Source: Verrucomicrobiota bacterium (GTDB lineage Bacteria > Verrucomicrobiota > Verrucomicrobiia > Opitutales > Opitutaceae). From it: a stretch of 64,000 nucleotides of DNA. The stretch's first letter is position 1. The number at the start of each line of letters is the position of its first letter. Where the stretch lies: NCBI GenBank assembly GCA_023391285.1, contig JAEWBF010000117.1:1-64000 (forward strand), in the 5' to 3' direction. Both the position numbers and the translations under genes were made by a program. Shown piece by piece: positions 15,384 to 24,802 of this stretch. Under the pieces are notes generated by a model. It was not told the DNA's origin. It made no database searches and worked only from the letters and a program-made list of their open reading frames with translations.

Positions 15384-16619
15384 GTGAACCTCCCCGCCAT
15401 CGAAGTCTCCGGCCTCAGCAAGCGCTACGTGATCCAACACGAATCGCGTCACGACAACCTTCGCGACACGCTGCATCACACCGCGCGCAAACTCTGGCGT
15501 CGCGTCCGTTGGGGCACCGGTTTCACCAGCGAGGAATTCTGGGCGCTGCGCGACATCAGCTTCACCGTCCAACCCGGCGAGGTCGTCGGCATCATCGGCC
15601 GCAACGGCGCCGGCAAATCCACGCTCCTCAAAATCCTCTCGCGCATCACCGAGCCCACGTCCGGCAAAGTAAAACTCCGCGGCCGCGTCGCCTCCCTCCT
15701 CGAAGTCGGCACCGGGTTCCACCCCGAGCTCACTGGCCGCGAAAACATTTTCCTCAACGGCGCAATCCTCGGCATGAGCCGCGCCGAGATCCGCCGAAAA
15801 TTCGACGAGATCGTCGCCTTCGCCGAAGTGGAGCGGTTCCTCGATACGCCGGTGAAGCGCTACAGCAGCGGCATGTATGTCCGCCTCGCCTTCGCCGTCG
15901 CCGCCCACCTCGAACCCGAAATCCTGATCGTCGACGAGGTCCTCGCCGTCGGCGACGTCGCTTTCCAGAAAAAATGCCTCGGCAAAATGCAGGACGTTTC
16001 CCGTGCCGAAGGCCGTTCCGTTCTCTTCGTTAGCCACAATCTTCCCTCGATCCGCGAGCTCTGCTCAACCGCGGTCTTGCTGAACCAAGGAACCATCCAG
16101 GCATCCGGTCCCTGCCAGAGAGTTCTCGCCCAGTATCAACTCGGTCTCGCAGGCACTCCGCTTACCTCGGTGCCAAAACCTCCCGCCGAACTCCTCGACC
16201 GTGCCTACGCCACAAGCGTCGAGATTGAGGACCTCGAAGGCAAACCACGCCTCATCTGGCCCGTGGGCGAGCCGTTCCGTGTCCGGGTCGGTTTCCACAT
16301 CGCCCGGCGCCAATCCGCCTTCGTCGCCGCCGTGGGCATTCAGTCCGCCGATGGGACGTCCGTGCAAACCGCCTGGATCCCGCCACGTGACCTCGAGCCC
16401 GGCGACTACGAGGCGGTATTTACCCAGGATCGCGTCGCCATTGAGGCCGGCACTTATCGGTTCCTCATCGGCCTCTCCAATGCCGACCACACCTTTCAGC
16501 AATTTGAGGCTGTCCGCATTGAGGTCGTCAGCGAAGGCGCGCGCGGCTTCTTTCCCCGCACCGCTGGCGTGGGAGCGATTTTGAATTCGATGCAAACCTC
16601 CATCCATCGACGCACGTGA
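15384..16619 (+). CDS. ABC-2 type polysaccharide exporter, ATPase with Wzt-like C-terminal domain
   Basis: A protein of about 411 residues. The ATPase domain has Walker A GRNGAGKST (72-80), signature YSSGM (160-164), Walker B ILIVDE (180-185) and the switch His in LFVSHN. Residues about 275-395 (VEIEDLEGKPRLIWPVGEPF to FQQFEAVRIEV) resemble the Wzt C-terminal glycan-binding domain, which recognises the finished chain before export. GTG at 15384 is chosen; a GTG 30 bases upstream lies in an interspersed repeat. The gene overlaps the next gene by 4 bp (GTGA). Confidence 0.93.
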   Translation: MNLPAIEVSGLSKRYVIQHESRHDNLRDTLHHTARKLWRRVRWGTGFTSEEFWALRDISFTVQPGEVVGIIGRNGAGKSTLLKILSRITEPTSGKVKLRGRVASLLEVGTGFHPELTGRENIFLNGAILGMSRAEIRRKFDEIVAFAEVERFLDTPVKRYSSGMYVRLAFAVAAHLEPEILIVDEVLAVGDVAFQKKCLGKMQDVSRAEGRSVLFVSHNLPSIRELCSTAVLLNQGTIQASGPCQRVLAQYQLGLAGTPLTSVPKPPAELLDRAYATSVEIEDLEGKPRLIWPVGEPFRVRVGFHIARRQSAFVAAVGIQSADGTSVQTAWIPPRDLEPGDYEAVFTQDRVAIEAGTYRFLIGLSNADHTFQQFEAVRIEVVSEGARGFFPRTAGVGAILNSMQTSIHRRT

Positions 16620-17374
16620 ACCGTCCGACCCTTCCGCACGAATTGAGTCCTTGGCAACGGCGAATCAGAAAGCTCCGCCTGTTCGTCCGGCTCGTTTCCT
16701 CGCTCCGCTCTTCCCGCGCCGACCCGCCAAAAATCAGTTTTGCCCAGAGCTGCGAAGACCTGCTGGCCCGCCAGATTCTGCTCTCCCTCGGAATCCCGCA
16801 GCCCCGCTACTTTGACATCGGCGCCCATCACCCTTTTGATCTGAGCAACACCGCCCTGTTTCACTTCCTCGGCTGCCACGGCATCAACGTGGAGCCCGAC
16901 CCCGTCCTGTTCGAAGCCTTCCCGCGTCACCGGCCGCAGGATCTCAACCTCAACGTCGGGGTCGGCCCCGTTCCAGGCGAAATGACGTTTTTCCGCATGG
17001 CCCATCCGGCGCTCAACACGTTCTCGGCCGATGAAGCCCATCGCATCGCCGCCGAAGAAGGCATCCCCATCGTCGGTCAAATCTCCGTTCGTATCGAAAC
17101 ACCGGATGCGATCATTACTCGGGCGGGCTACGTTCCCGACTTCGTCAGCATCGACACCGAGGGCCACGATCTCACCATTCTGCAAAGCTTCGACTTCGAC
17201 CGCCATCGCCCCGCGGTGATTTGCGTGGAAAGCCTCACTTTTTCGACGCGCGGCCAGGGCCGCAAGCTACCCGAAATAGCCGCTTTCCTCGAGTCCGCTG
17301 GCTATCGGGCGCACGCCGATACTCATCTGAACACCCTCTTTGTCGACGAACGCCGTTTCCCCGGCGGGGAATGA
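16616..17374 (+). CDS. FkbM family methyltransferase 1
   Basis: A 252-residue protein starting at GTG within the stop of the ATPase gene. Residues about 40-230 carry the FkbM pattern: QSCEDLLARQILLSLG, YFDIGAHHPFDLSNT (SAM motif I), INVEPDP, and DFVSIDTEGHDLTILQSFD. Family members O-methylate hydroxyl groups on sugars or polyketides. It sits directly behind the exporter genes, and is one of four FkbM genes in the locus. Confidence 0.9.
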   Translation: MNRPTLPHELSPWQRRIRKLRLFVRLVSSLRSSRADPPKISFAQSCEDLLARQILLSLGIPQPRYFDIGAHHPFDLSNTALFHFLGCHGINVEPDPVLFEAFPRHRPQDLNLNVGVGPVPGEMTFFRMAHPALNTFSADEAHRIAAEEGIPIVGQISVRIETPDAIITRAGYVPDFVSIDTEGHDLTILQSFDFDRHRPAVICVESLTFSTRGQGRKLPEIAAFLESAGYRAHADTHLNTLFVDERRFPGGE

Positions 17375-17432
17375 ATCGCGTCTATCTCACGGCTTCTCTC
17401 CGCGAGCGCGTCCTCTGCCGTCGGCTCTTCCG

Positions 17433-18359
17433 ATGATCATCACTCGACTCCAAGGCGGCCTGGGCAACCAGATGTTCCAATACGCCGCCGGCGTCGCGCT
17501 CGCGGAGCGCCGCCGCACCGTCCTCAAGCTCGACGTGTCATGGTTCCGCGAATACGCGGAGTTCGAGGCGCACAACCGCTACGCGCTTTCCTGCTTCAAC
17601 ATCACCGAGCAGTTCGCCACCCAGGAGGAAATCGACCGCGTCGCCGGCGTAAAACTCACCCGCGCCGAACGCTGGTCGGCCGCCCTCGCCGAGTCCCTCC
17701 ACTTCTATCGCTACGCGCGCCGGCACGCCGCTCCAGCGAATACTTACTATGAGCCCCCCTCGCGTTTCTCCGCGACGTTCTTCGATCAGCCCGACAACAC
17801 GTATCTCTACGGCATGTGGCAGTCAGAGGACTATTTCGCACCCATCGCTCATCTCCTTCGCCTCCACTTTAGCTTCCGCTATCCTCCGCAACCATCCGTG
17901 TCGGCCATGGCAGAGCGCATCCGCTCCGCGGGTCCGTCCGTTGCCGTGCACTTTCGTCGCGGCGACTACGTTCGCAATCCCGCCTTCAACCAGCAGATCG
18001 GCGTCCTCCCGCTCGACTACTACGAGCAGGCCATCGCCCTGGTCCGCGAGCGGCAGCCAGATGCGATCCTCTACATCTTTTCCGACGACATCGACGGCAT
18101 CGAACGAGAATTCCGCCCGCCAGGTCCGCATGTATTCGTCCGCGCCACCCAGCCCTGGCACGCGTTCGACGAAATCCGCCTGATGAGTCTTTGCCAGCAC
18201 GCGATCATCTCCAACAGCACGTTCGCGTGGTGGAGCGCCTGGTTGAACCCCAATCCCGACAAGCTCGTGGTCGCTCCCGATCCTTGGTTCGCCGGCGCCA
18301 ACTCCAGTGGTGGTGATCTCGTGCCGCGTTCCTGGCGACGCCTTTCTCGTCTGCCGTGA
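17433..18359 (+). CDS. GT11 family alpha-1,2-fucosyltransferase-like
   Basis: A 308-residue protein starting MIITRLQGGLGNQMFQYAAG, the hallmark of family GT11. The donor-binding motif HFRRGDY is at 173-179, and the C-terminal motif ISNSTFAWWSAWL is present. GT11 enzymes transfer fucose from GDP-fucose in alpha-1,2 linkage, so fucose or a similar sugar is a likely component; the GDP-fucose genes are not in the window. ATG 17433 matches the family start; the 58-bp gap before it is one of the larger gaps in the locus. Confidence 0.93.
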   Translation: MIITRLQGGLGNQMFQYAAGVALAERRRTVLKLDVSWFREYAEFEAHNRYALSCFNITEQFATQEEIDRVAGVKLTRAERWSAALAESLHFYRYARRHAAPANTYYEPPSRFSATFFDQPDNTYLYGMWQSEDYFAPIAHLLRLHFSFRYPPQPSVSAMAERIRSAGPSVAVHFRRGDYVRNPAFNQQIGVLPLDYYEQAIALVRERQPDAILYIFSDDIDGIEREFRPPGPHVFVRATQPWHAFDEIRLMSLCQHAIISNSTFAWWSAWLNPNPDKLVVAPDPWFAGANSSGGDLVPRSWRRLSRLP

Positions 18360-19480
18360 AAATCGCGTTCGTCTCGACGATCCTCCACTACCCGTGGGGC
18401 GGCGCCGACGTGCTTTGGACGCGGACGGCCGAACGCGCACTCGCCGCGAATCACGATGTGCTGCTCGCGCTCAGTGCAACGGTCTCCTCGCATCCACGTG
18501 TCACCGCCCTCGCCGCCGCCGGCGCACGGTTGCATCTCCGCAGTGGCCTCACCCACGAATTTGGCAACCGCGACCGCCTGCGTCACGCGGCCGGTCACTT
18601 TCTCCGCTCCCGCCGTTCGCTCACCGCCGCACTCGCACGTTTTCAGCCTGACGTCCTCTTTCTCTGTCAGGGCGGCACTTTTGATTTTCTCGTCGAGGAT
18701 GGCTTGCGCCGATGGCTCGCCCCTCACCGCACCGCTTACGTTCCAATCTGCCAGTCGAACGACGCGCGCAATTCCCTGCCGTCGTCCGCCCGCGCCGTCG
18801 CCCGCAACTTTTTCGCGGGCGCTGCTCACACGGTTTTCGTTTCCACCCACAACCGCGATCTCGCCGGCCGCCAAATCAACGCGCCTGTTCCCCGTGCGAA
18901 GGTCCTGCCCAATCCGGTGGAGCGTGTCGTCGCCGAGATTCCCTGGCCCGACTCGCCCACGGCCCGACTCGCCGTCGTCGCCCGTATCGCGAGCGACCCC
19001 AAGGGCCTCGATATCATGATCGCCGCGTTGGAACGTCTCACCACCAACCGCGCTTGGGAAGTGAGCCTGTTTGGCCGCGGCCCCGACGAAACTGCGCTGC
19101 GTGATGAAATCGTCGGTCGTGGTCTCGCCGAACGTGTCCTATTCCGCGGATACGAGCCTGACCTTCAACGTATCTGGAGCACGCATCATCTTCTCCTTCT
19201 TCCGTCGCGCTGCGAAGGCTGCGCGCTCGCGCTTCTCGAAGCCGTGGCCTGCGGCCGTCCCGTGCTCACTACCGACACAGGCGGCGCCAGCGATTGGATC
19301 GAGCCCGGGGTCAATGGCTGGATTTGCCCACCCGGCGATGTCGATGCTCTCGCGACGACGCTCCAATCCGCGCTGGAGCGATTCGACCGCTGGCCGGAAT
19401 TTGGCCAGGCCGCACAGCGGCTCTTCCGCACGCGCTATGTCGCCGAACCGGACGCGCAGCTTCTTGCGCTGGTAAATTGA
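18356..19480 (+). CDS. GT4 family glycosyltransferase
   Basis: A 374-residue GT-B protein starting with GTG inside the previous stop (GTGA). It begins MKIAFVSTILHYPWGGADVLW and later has VVARIASDPKGLDIMI and SLFGRGPDE. The retaining GT4 motif is EGCALALLE, with GRPVLTTDTGG after it. Donor and linkage are not evident. Confidence 0.88.
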   Translation: MKIAFVSTILHYPWGGADVLWTRTAERALAANHDVLLALSATVSSHPRVTALAAAGARLHLRSGLTHEFGNRDRLRHAAGHFLRSRRSLTAALARFQPDVLFLCQGGTFDFLVEDGLRRWLAPHRTAYVPICQSNDARNSLPSSARAVARNFFAGAAHTVFVSTHNRDLAGRQINAPVPRAKVLPNPVERVVAEIPWPDSPTARLAVVARIASDPKGLDIMIAALERLTTNRAWEVSLFGRGPDETALRDEIVGRGLAERVLFRGYEPDLQRIWSTHHLLLLPSRCEGCALALLEAVACGRPVLTTDTGGASDWIEPGVNGWICPPGDVDALATTLQSALERFDRWPEFGQAAQRLFRTRYVAEPDAQLLALVN

Positions 19481-19487
19481 TCCGACG

Positions 19488-20678
19488 ATGAAGCCGCATC
19501 TTCTCGCCAGCTTCGGTCCGTTGCCCGACATCCACGGCCCCAGCGGACGCATCTATTGGCGACACCTTCAACGCTTCCTCCACGACGGTTGGGATGTGAC
19601 CGTTACGGCACTCGATTGCCGCACCAGCTGCCCAATCGCAGGGGCAAAAATTCTAAATCTTCCGTCGCGTCGTCGATGGTGGCCCCCGGTCCGCACCGGT
19701 TTCAAATCCTCGGTCTCCCTCCGTAACAAGTTGTTGGCCGGCTACGCGGCCGCGCAACTGGCAACCCGTCCACCCGACCTCGTCCTTGCCGGCGGGGGAC
19801 ATCCGCACATCGACCTCGCCCGTCGCCTGGCCGCCCGGTTCGCGGTTCCGTTTCATCTTATCCTGCACGACTGGTGGACGCACTTCTGCGCCACGCCGGA
19901 CGACGCCGCTCTCGCCGCTCATCTCGAACGCCGCACTTTCCCGGCGGCGACCTGCATTTGGGCCGTCTCGCCAGAACTCGCGGCCGAAGCAACCAAGCGC
20001 GGCGCTCGCCAACCCCGCGTGCTGCTGCCGATCCCCGAAGGTTTCCCGCGCCCCGAACCGCCCGCTCCTCGGCCGGCCGCCTTGAAACTCGTGGCCCTCG
20101 GTTCTTACGGTCGCGCCCACGCCCCCGTTTACCGGGCGCTCGCCCGGCGGGCCGCGCGCGTCGGCGGGACGCTCGTGATCGGCGGACCTCAGGCAGACCA
20201 AGCCAGCAATGATCTTTCGGACGAACCCAACGTCATTACCTTGCCCTACGGGCCGCTTTCCTCGGCTCTCCACTACGCTTCTCAATCCAGCGCCATCGTC
20301 GTCGCCCAGCCGCTTCCCCCAGCAGATCATCCGTGGACATTGACCAGCTTCCCCAGCAAATTGCTCGAGTTTGCGCACACCGGCCGGCCGCTCCTCATCA
20401 TGGCCGACCCGTCCTCCGCAGTGGGTCGCTGGGCTCTTGCTTCCAACTGGCAGCCCTATGCCGCGAACCTTTCCGACACTTCCATCGATCAGGCCCTGAC
20501 CCATCTCAACGATCCTGCGCACTGGCACGAAGCCGCTGCCCGCACGCTCGCTGCCGCCAAGGGGGCATTCGCCCCCGACGAGATTCACAACGTCCTTCGC
20601 GACGGAATGCTGGCCTCGTTGCGTTCGCCCGCGTGGACTGCGACACCCGAGCCGAAACTGTCCGCCCTTCCCCGATGA
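19488..20678 (+). CDS. GT-B fold glycosyltransferase
   Basis: A 396-residue protein starting MKPHLLASFGPLPDIHGPSG, with HDWWTHFC and LVALGSYGRAHAP between two Rossmann-like halves, then SFPSKLLEFAHTGRPLLIM, which corresponds to the donor-binding end of GT-B enzymes. The E-x7-E motif of typical GT4 enzymes is not clear, so it is a diverged member. It lies 7 bp after the preceding gene. Confidence 0.72.
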   Translation: MKPHLLASFGPLPDIHGPSGRIYWRHLQRFLHDGWDVTVTALDCRTSCPIAGAKILNLPSRRRWWPPVRTGFKSSVSLRNKLLAGYAAAQLATRPPDLVLAGGGHPHIDLARRLAARFAVPFHLILHDWWTHFCATPDDAALAAHLERRTFPAATCIWAVSPELAAEATKRGARQPRVLLPIPEGFPRPEPPAPRPAALKLVALGSYGRAHAPVYRALARRAARVGGTLVIGGPQADQASNDLSDEPNVITLPYGPLSSALHYASQSSAIVVAQPLPPADHPWTLTSFPSKLLEFAHTGRPLLIMADPSSAVGRWALASNWQPYAANLSDTSIDQALTHLNDPAHWHEAAARTLAAAKGAFAPDEIHNVLRDGMLASLRSPAWTATPEPKLSALPR

Positions 20679-21253
20679 TATCCGCGATTGCTCGCCGACT
20701 CGCCTCCCTTTGGCGGCAAACCAGCTCGCATTGCCGGATCGCTCACGCGCGGCTGACCGGATCCAGCATCTCCGACAACTGCCAGATCAGCGAACGGTGC
20801 CAGATATCCCTGGGCAACGATTCGGCGCGGCGGGGTTCGATTGCGATCGGCGAGCGTTGTGAGCTTGCGAGCGATGTCCTGCTCCATCCTTTCGGCGGCT
20901 CGATCTCGCTCGGCCCCCACGTTTATCTCGGTCCCCATTCGGTCGTTTACGGTCACGGCGGCGTTGTCATCGAAGAGGACTGCGTGATCGCCATGCAGTG
21001 CCGAATCCTGTCGTCCAATCACGCCATTCCTCCGCTCGGAACCACCATCCGCTCTCAACCCGATGTTCTTCTGCCCACGCGCATCGGCCGCGATGTCTGG
21101 CTAGGCGCGGGCGTGACCGTCCTCGGTGGCGTAACCATCGGAGAAGGTTGCGTCGTCGGGGCGGGCGCCGTCGTCACCCACGACCTCCCGCCCGGATCCG
21201 TGTGCGCCGGCATCCCCGCGCGAATCATCCGCCAACGCGAAGCCAGCTCATAA
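20675..21253 (+). CDS. Left-handed beta-helix (hexapeptide) acyltransferase
   Basis: A 192-residue protein whose ATG overlaps the previous stop (ATGA). Hexapeptide repeats run from about residue 29: GSISDNCQISERCQISLGND, SISLGPHVYLGPHSVVYG, VVIEEDCVI, and IGRDVWLGAGVTVLGGVTIG followed by AGAVVTHDLPPGSVCAGIPA. The His in SSNHAIP is the likely catalytic base. It probably O-acetylates a sugar of the polymer. Confidence 0.9.
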   Translation: MISAIARRLASLWRQTSSHCRIAHARLTGSSISDNCQISERCQISLGNDSARRGSIAIGERCELASDVLLHPFGGSISLGPHVYLGPHSVVYGHGGVVIEEDCVIAMQCRILSSNHAIPPLGTTIRSQPDVLLPTRIGRDVWLGAGVTVLGGVTIGEGCVVGAGAVVTHDLPPGSVCAGIPARIIRQREASS

Positions 21254-22738
21254 GTGGCATTGACCGCACCCGTTTCCAAACAGAGAGCTTGGACCATTCG
21301 CGAAACGCTCCTTGCCACCGGAGCCTGGGCATTTCTCGCGATCGTCGGGATGGCCTTAGATCTGCCGCGACCCGGTCCCGACGACCTGATGTTCAGCGGA
21401 GCCGCATTCAGTATCGCTACAGGCGGGGGGCTGCAGAATCCACTTCTCGCAACCCAGTTCGGCACTTCCGACTTCCTCGTTTATCCACCGGGCTTTTTCG
21501 GCCTTCTCGGATTCTGGCTTCGGTGCACGGGAATCGCCACTTGGTCGATACTGCTGTTTCATCACCTCTGCTACGGCCTTGCTGGTATTACCCTCACGGT
21601 CTGGCTCGCTCGGCGGGATCTATTGCCGACGCCGCGTTGGCCATGGCCACCCTTATTCGCCGCCGCATTTTTGGCCGGCTTGGGGAAGATGGGGTTGCGT
21701 CCCGAATCCGCCGGGTTCGCCACACTGTTCCTCGGGCTCTTGCTCCGCGACAGCCCCCGGCGACCGCTTCAGTTCGGAGGTTGGTTCTGCATCGGCGGAT
21801 CCATCCTGATCTCGCCGCACATGCTTTCGTTCGCTATCGGCATTGTTCTCGTTCTTCAGCTTTTTGATCGTTCATCGCGGCAGAGGCCGCTCGCGGAGTG
21901 GAGAATGATCCTCATGGCGGCGGCCACGCTGTTCGTTTTGTTCCTCCTGTCCATTGACGGCCGGCTCGGCGACTTCCTCTCGGCCCTCACTCACCACGCG
22001 GGCCGCACGTCATTGCCAGTCTCCGATGCCGTCGTTCTCTTCTTCAGCAACCTTGCATCCAACTTCGGCCGCGCCACTGCGGCTGTCGCCCTGTGTATCA
22101 CAGCCGCCAGCGCGTGGCTCGCAGTCCGGGTGGGCCACGTTCGTCCTCTGCTGACGCTGCTTGCCGTGCTCGTCGGGGTTCTTCTCACCAGCGGTATTGT
22201 CGACGTATCCCGCAGCGAGCTTCGCTTTACCGCCGTCTTGATCTGGGCCGCCGCCGCCGCCGCCTGGCTGTCGCGCGGTGCGCCCTCGGCCTCGCTGGCG
22301 GTCGGACTCATCGCTGTGGGCTTCGTCTGGGATCATCGATCCAGCATCGGCATCTACGCCGAGGGCGGCCGGCCCGATCCCGCGCAATCGACGCGGATTC
22401 GCGCGCTCGTCGAAGCCGAACCACACCGCCGCTACCTCGTGGACAGCTTCGTCGCCCGCCACGTATTTGATTATCAATTACCAGCCAACGCACGGGATTG
22501 GACTTTCGGTCGGCCTTTCCCTCGCATGTGGCCCGAGTCTGTCTCCGAACTGCAGCCAGCCGAAACCTGGATCGTTGCCGGCTACAACTTTCGCATGATC
22601 CACCCTGCCTCAGCCCCCAACCTTGAACCGGTTTTTACCTTTTTCGGCCGTTCCCTGACCCGCCGTCCCGGAGACCATGACGTGATGATCGTCGACGGTG
22701 GTTCCGCACCGGCAGACCTTCCGCCTTCTCGGTCATGA
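21254..22738 (+). CDS. GT-C-like multi-pass membrane protein (PMT/RgtA type), paralogue A
   Basis: A 494-residue membrane protein starting at the GTG directly after the acyltransferase stop. After the first membrane segment comes PGPDDLMFSGAAF with paired acidic residues in the first external loop, the arrangement of GT-C enzymes that use polyprenyl-phosphate sugars. About ten hydrophobic segments follow, then a soluble C-terminal tail of about 110 residues (YLVDSFVARHVFDYQLPANA, DWTFGRPFPRMWPES). The same layout and matching tail are found in the gene at 35447, so they are paralogues. It may decorate the glycan outside the membrane. Confidence 0.7.
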   Translation: MALTAPVSKQRAWTIRETLLATGAWAFLAIVGMALDLPRPGPDDLMFSGAAFSIATGGGLQNPLLATQFGTSDFLVYPPGFFGLLGFWLRCTGIATWSILLFHHLCYGLAGITLTVWLARRDLLPTPRWPWPPLFAAAFLAGLGKMGLRPESAGFATLFLGLLLRDSPRRPLQFGGWFCIGGSILISPHMLSFAIGIVLVLQLFDRSSRQRPLAEWRMILMAAATLFVLFLLSIDGRLGDFLSALTHHAGRTSLPVSDAVVLFFSNLASNFGRATAAVALCITAASAWLAVRVGHVRPLLTLLAVLVGVLLTSGIVDVSRSELRFTAVLIWAAAAAAWLSRGAPSASLAVGLIAVGFVWDHRSSIGIYAEGGRPDPAQSTRIRALVEAEPHRRYLVDSFVARHVFDYQLPANARDWTFGRPFPRMWPESVSELQPAETWIVAGYNFRMIHPASAPNLEPVFTFFGRSLTRRPGDHDVMIVDGGSAPADLPPSRS

Positions 22739-23865
22739 CTCTCGACGTCTTTCGCGCCACGGTTGCGGACGCTGAAGCGCGTCTTTCGCGCTGGCCGGAT
22801 TGGATTTTCGTCAGCGTAACCATTGTCGTATCGCTGGCGCTCAGCGTCTTCTTCTTTTCGCCCAACTTTGTTCTCTGGAACTTCTCTCTCGAAGGGCATT
22901 TCGAGACGACCCGCGCCCGCGCTTTCCTCGCCCAGATCGAATCCCCCTTCGCTCCGGTGACCGACGTGGCCATGCAATGGCGGCTGCTTCCGCCTCTGCT
23001 GGCGCACGCTCTTCATCTCAGCCCGGGCGCCGCACTGACCATCCCATGGGCCGGTCTCGTCTTCCTGCTCGCAACTGTTGTCGTGCTTCTCCGCCGCTAC
23101 GGACTCTCGCAACTTCAGTCGATCCTCGGCACAGCATTGATCGCCACCACCTCTGCCGTGATCGTGCCCACCACTTGGCTGGGCATCAACGACGGCTGGA
23201 TTTCCGCGGCACTCCTTTGGGTGGCCTTCGGCCGTTCACGTGGAAGCCTGGTCGCCGCGTGCCTGCTTGCGCCGTGGGTCGACGAACGGTTCGTGATCGG
23301 CTTCCCGCTCGCGTTCTGCTTGCGACAGCTGCCACCGAATCAAACCGGCCCGTCTCCGACGCTTGCTGGTCTGCTGCGCAATCTCGTCGGCGGTTGCCTG
23401 CTGCTCGCGCCGTATGCCGTGGCGCGGCTTTGGCTGCGTGCGCACTTGGGATCGGACCAAAGCATGTCCTTCCTGGCGTCAACGCTCTCCGGTTTCATCG
23501 TGTGGATTCCCTTCGCCCCACTCGGTTGGTGGATGGCGTTCCGCGTCGCCTGGATCCCACTGCTCTATGCCGCCTTTGTGCTCCGTTCCTTTGCCCGTGG
23601 CTTTGTGCCGGCAATTGCGGCTACAACGTTGTTGGTGATCACGGTCCTCGCAGCCGACCTGAGCCGCTCTGCCGCCATCGTGCTTCCATTATTGGTCTCG
23701 GGACTTGTGTTCGGCGTCCGCCGCCATCCGTCCTACGCCACACGCGCCCTCGGACTGCTGCTGGCAGTCAATCTCGCGCTTCCCGCTCTTCACATTGTCT
23801 ACAACAAATGCGACCTCATCAGTCCACTTCCACTGGAGCTCGTTCGAGTCTTCCGCTCGATGTGA
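22735..23865 (+). CDS. Multi-pass membrane protein, family not recognised
   Basis: A 376-residue protein whose ATG overlaps the previous stop. About nine hydrophobic segments are visible. Charged or polar loops include NFSLEGHFETTRARAFLAQI, WLGINDGWISAALLW and PWVDERFVIGFPL. It does not show flippase or polymerase signatures I recognise. Its position next to a GT-C-like gene suggests a membrane-side role in glycan modification. A diverged GT-C enzyme is possible. Confidence 0.6.
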   Translation: MTLDVFRATVADAEARLSRWPDWIFVSVTIVVSLALSVFFFSPNFVLWNFSLEGHFETTRARAFLAQIESPFAPVTDVAMQWRLLPPLLAHALHLSPGAALTIPWAGLVFLLATVVVLLRRYGLSQLQSILGTALIATTSAVIVPTTWLGINDGWISAALLWVAFGRSRGSLVAACLLAPWVDERFVIGFPLAFCLRQLPPNQTGPSPTLAGLLRNLVGGCLLLAPYAVARLWLRAHLGSDQSMSFLASTLSGFIVWIPFAPLGWWMAFRVAWIPLLYAAFVLRSFARGFVPAIAATTLLVITVLAADLSRSAAIVLPLLVSGLVFGVRRHPSYATRALGLLLAVNLALPALHIVYNKCDLISPLPLELVRVFRSM

Positions 23866-23881
23866 CCGCACCGCGCTTCAG

Positions 23882-24799
23882 ATGAGCATCGTAAAATCCC
23901 CTCCACTGACTCGCCCTACCGACCCGCCGGCTTTCCGCCCGTTGTTGCGGTGCGCGCGCGCCGTGTGGCGCGTCCTGTTCGGCCTTCGTTGCCGCTGGAC
24001 GACGGGCGTAGAGATTTCCGCCCGCGCCGCTAACGTGCTTGCCTCACCGGACTGGTCGCGGCTCTCCGCCGTTCCGAACGCCGGCCGCGTTCATTTTAGC
24101 ACTTGGAGCCAGATCATGCACAACGGCCAGCGCGTCCGGCTCGGCTCCTACTACGGCTGGGGCTGCATCCCGCTTTTCTGGAAAACCCGCGGAGTGCACG
24201 AGCCACAGGAAGAGCGCTCGTTCGCCGCGGTCCTTCCCTTGATGCCTCCCGGCGCCACGATGGTCGAGCTCGGCAGCTACTGGGCATTCTACTCGATGTG
24301 GTTCGCGCAAAAGGTCCCTGGCGCTCACAATTTTCTAGTCGAGCCCGATCCTCGCTGCCTCCGCCTCGGCCAGGCAAATTTCGCTCTCAACGGACTGTCG
24401 GGGCATTTCACTCGCGCCTTCGTCGGACGCCGGTCGTCCAACATTATCGAGACGCCGACCATCTCGGTCGATGCCTTGTGCGCCGAACACGATCTCGAAC
24501 GCATCCATCTGCTTCACGCCGACATTCAGGGCTACGAGTTCGAGATGCTTGAAGGCGCCGTCAACACGCTCGCTGCCGACCGCGTCGATTACCTTTTCCT
24601 TTCGACCCATAGTGACAGCCTCCACGTCACCTGTCGCGACTTCCTGAGCACGCGCAGCCGATTGAAGGTCTTCGTCAATGTCCCGCCCTCAGCGAGCTAC
24701 TCAGTCGACGGCATCCTTGTCGCCGCGCGCGACGGTCTTCCGATTCCCGCCATCGACATCGCGCTTCGCCCACAGCATCCGAGCGCTTCGATGGCCTGA
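23882..24799 (+). CDS. FkbM family methyltransferase 2
   Basis: A 305-residue protein. After an N-terminal extension of about 110 residues (with WSQIMHNGQRVRLGSYYGWG) the SAM domain begins with MVELGSYWAFYSMWFAQ, then NFLVEPDPRCLRLGQANFAL, and HLLHADIQGYEFEMLEGA, the FkbM acidic motif. Motif I has GSYWAF where GANIG is common, so it is diverged. The N-terminal part may hold a binding domain for the acceptor. Confidence 0.78.
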   Translation: MSIVKSPPLTRPTDPPAFRPLLRCARAVWRVLFGLRCRWTTGVEISARAANVLASPDWSRLSAVPNAGRVHFSTWSQIMHNGQRVRLGSYYGWGCIPLFWKTRGVHEPQEERSFAAVLPLMPPGATMVELGSYWAFYSMWFAQKVPGAHNFLVEPDPRCLRLGQANFALNGLSGHFTRAFVGRRSSNIIETPTISVDALCAEHDLERIHLLHADIQGYEFEMLEGAVNTLAADRVDYLFLSTHSDSLHVTCRDFLSTRSRLKVFVNVPPSASYSVDGILVAARDGLPIPAIDIALRPQHPSASMA

Positions 24800-24802
24800 C
24801 CC

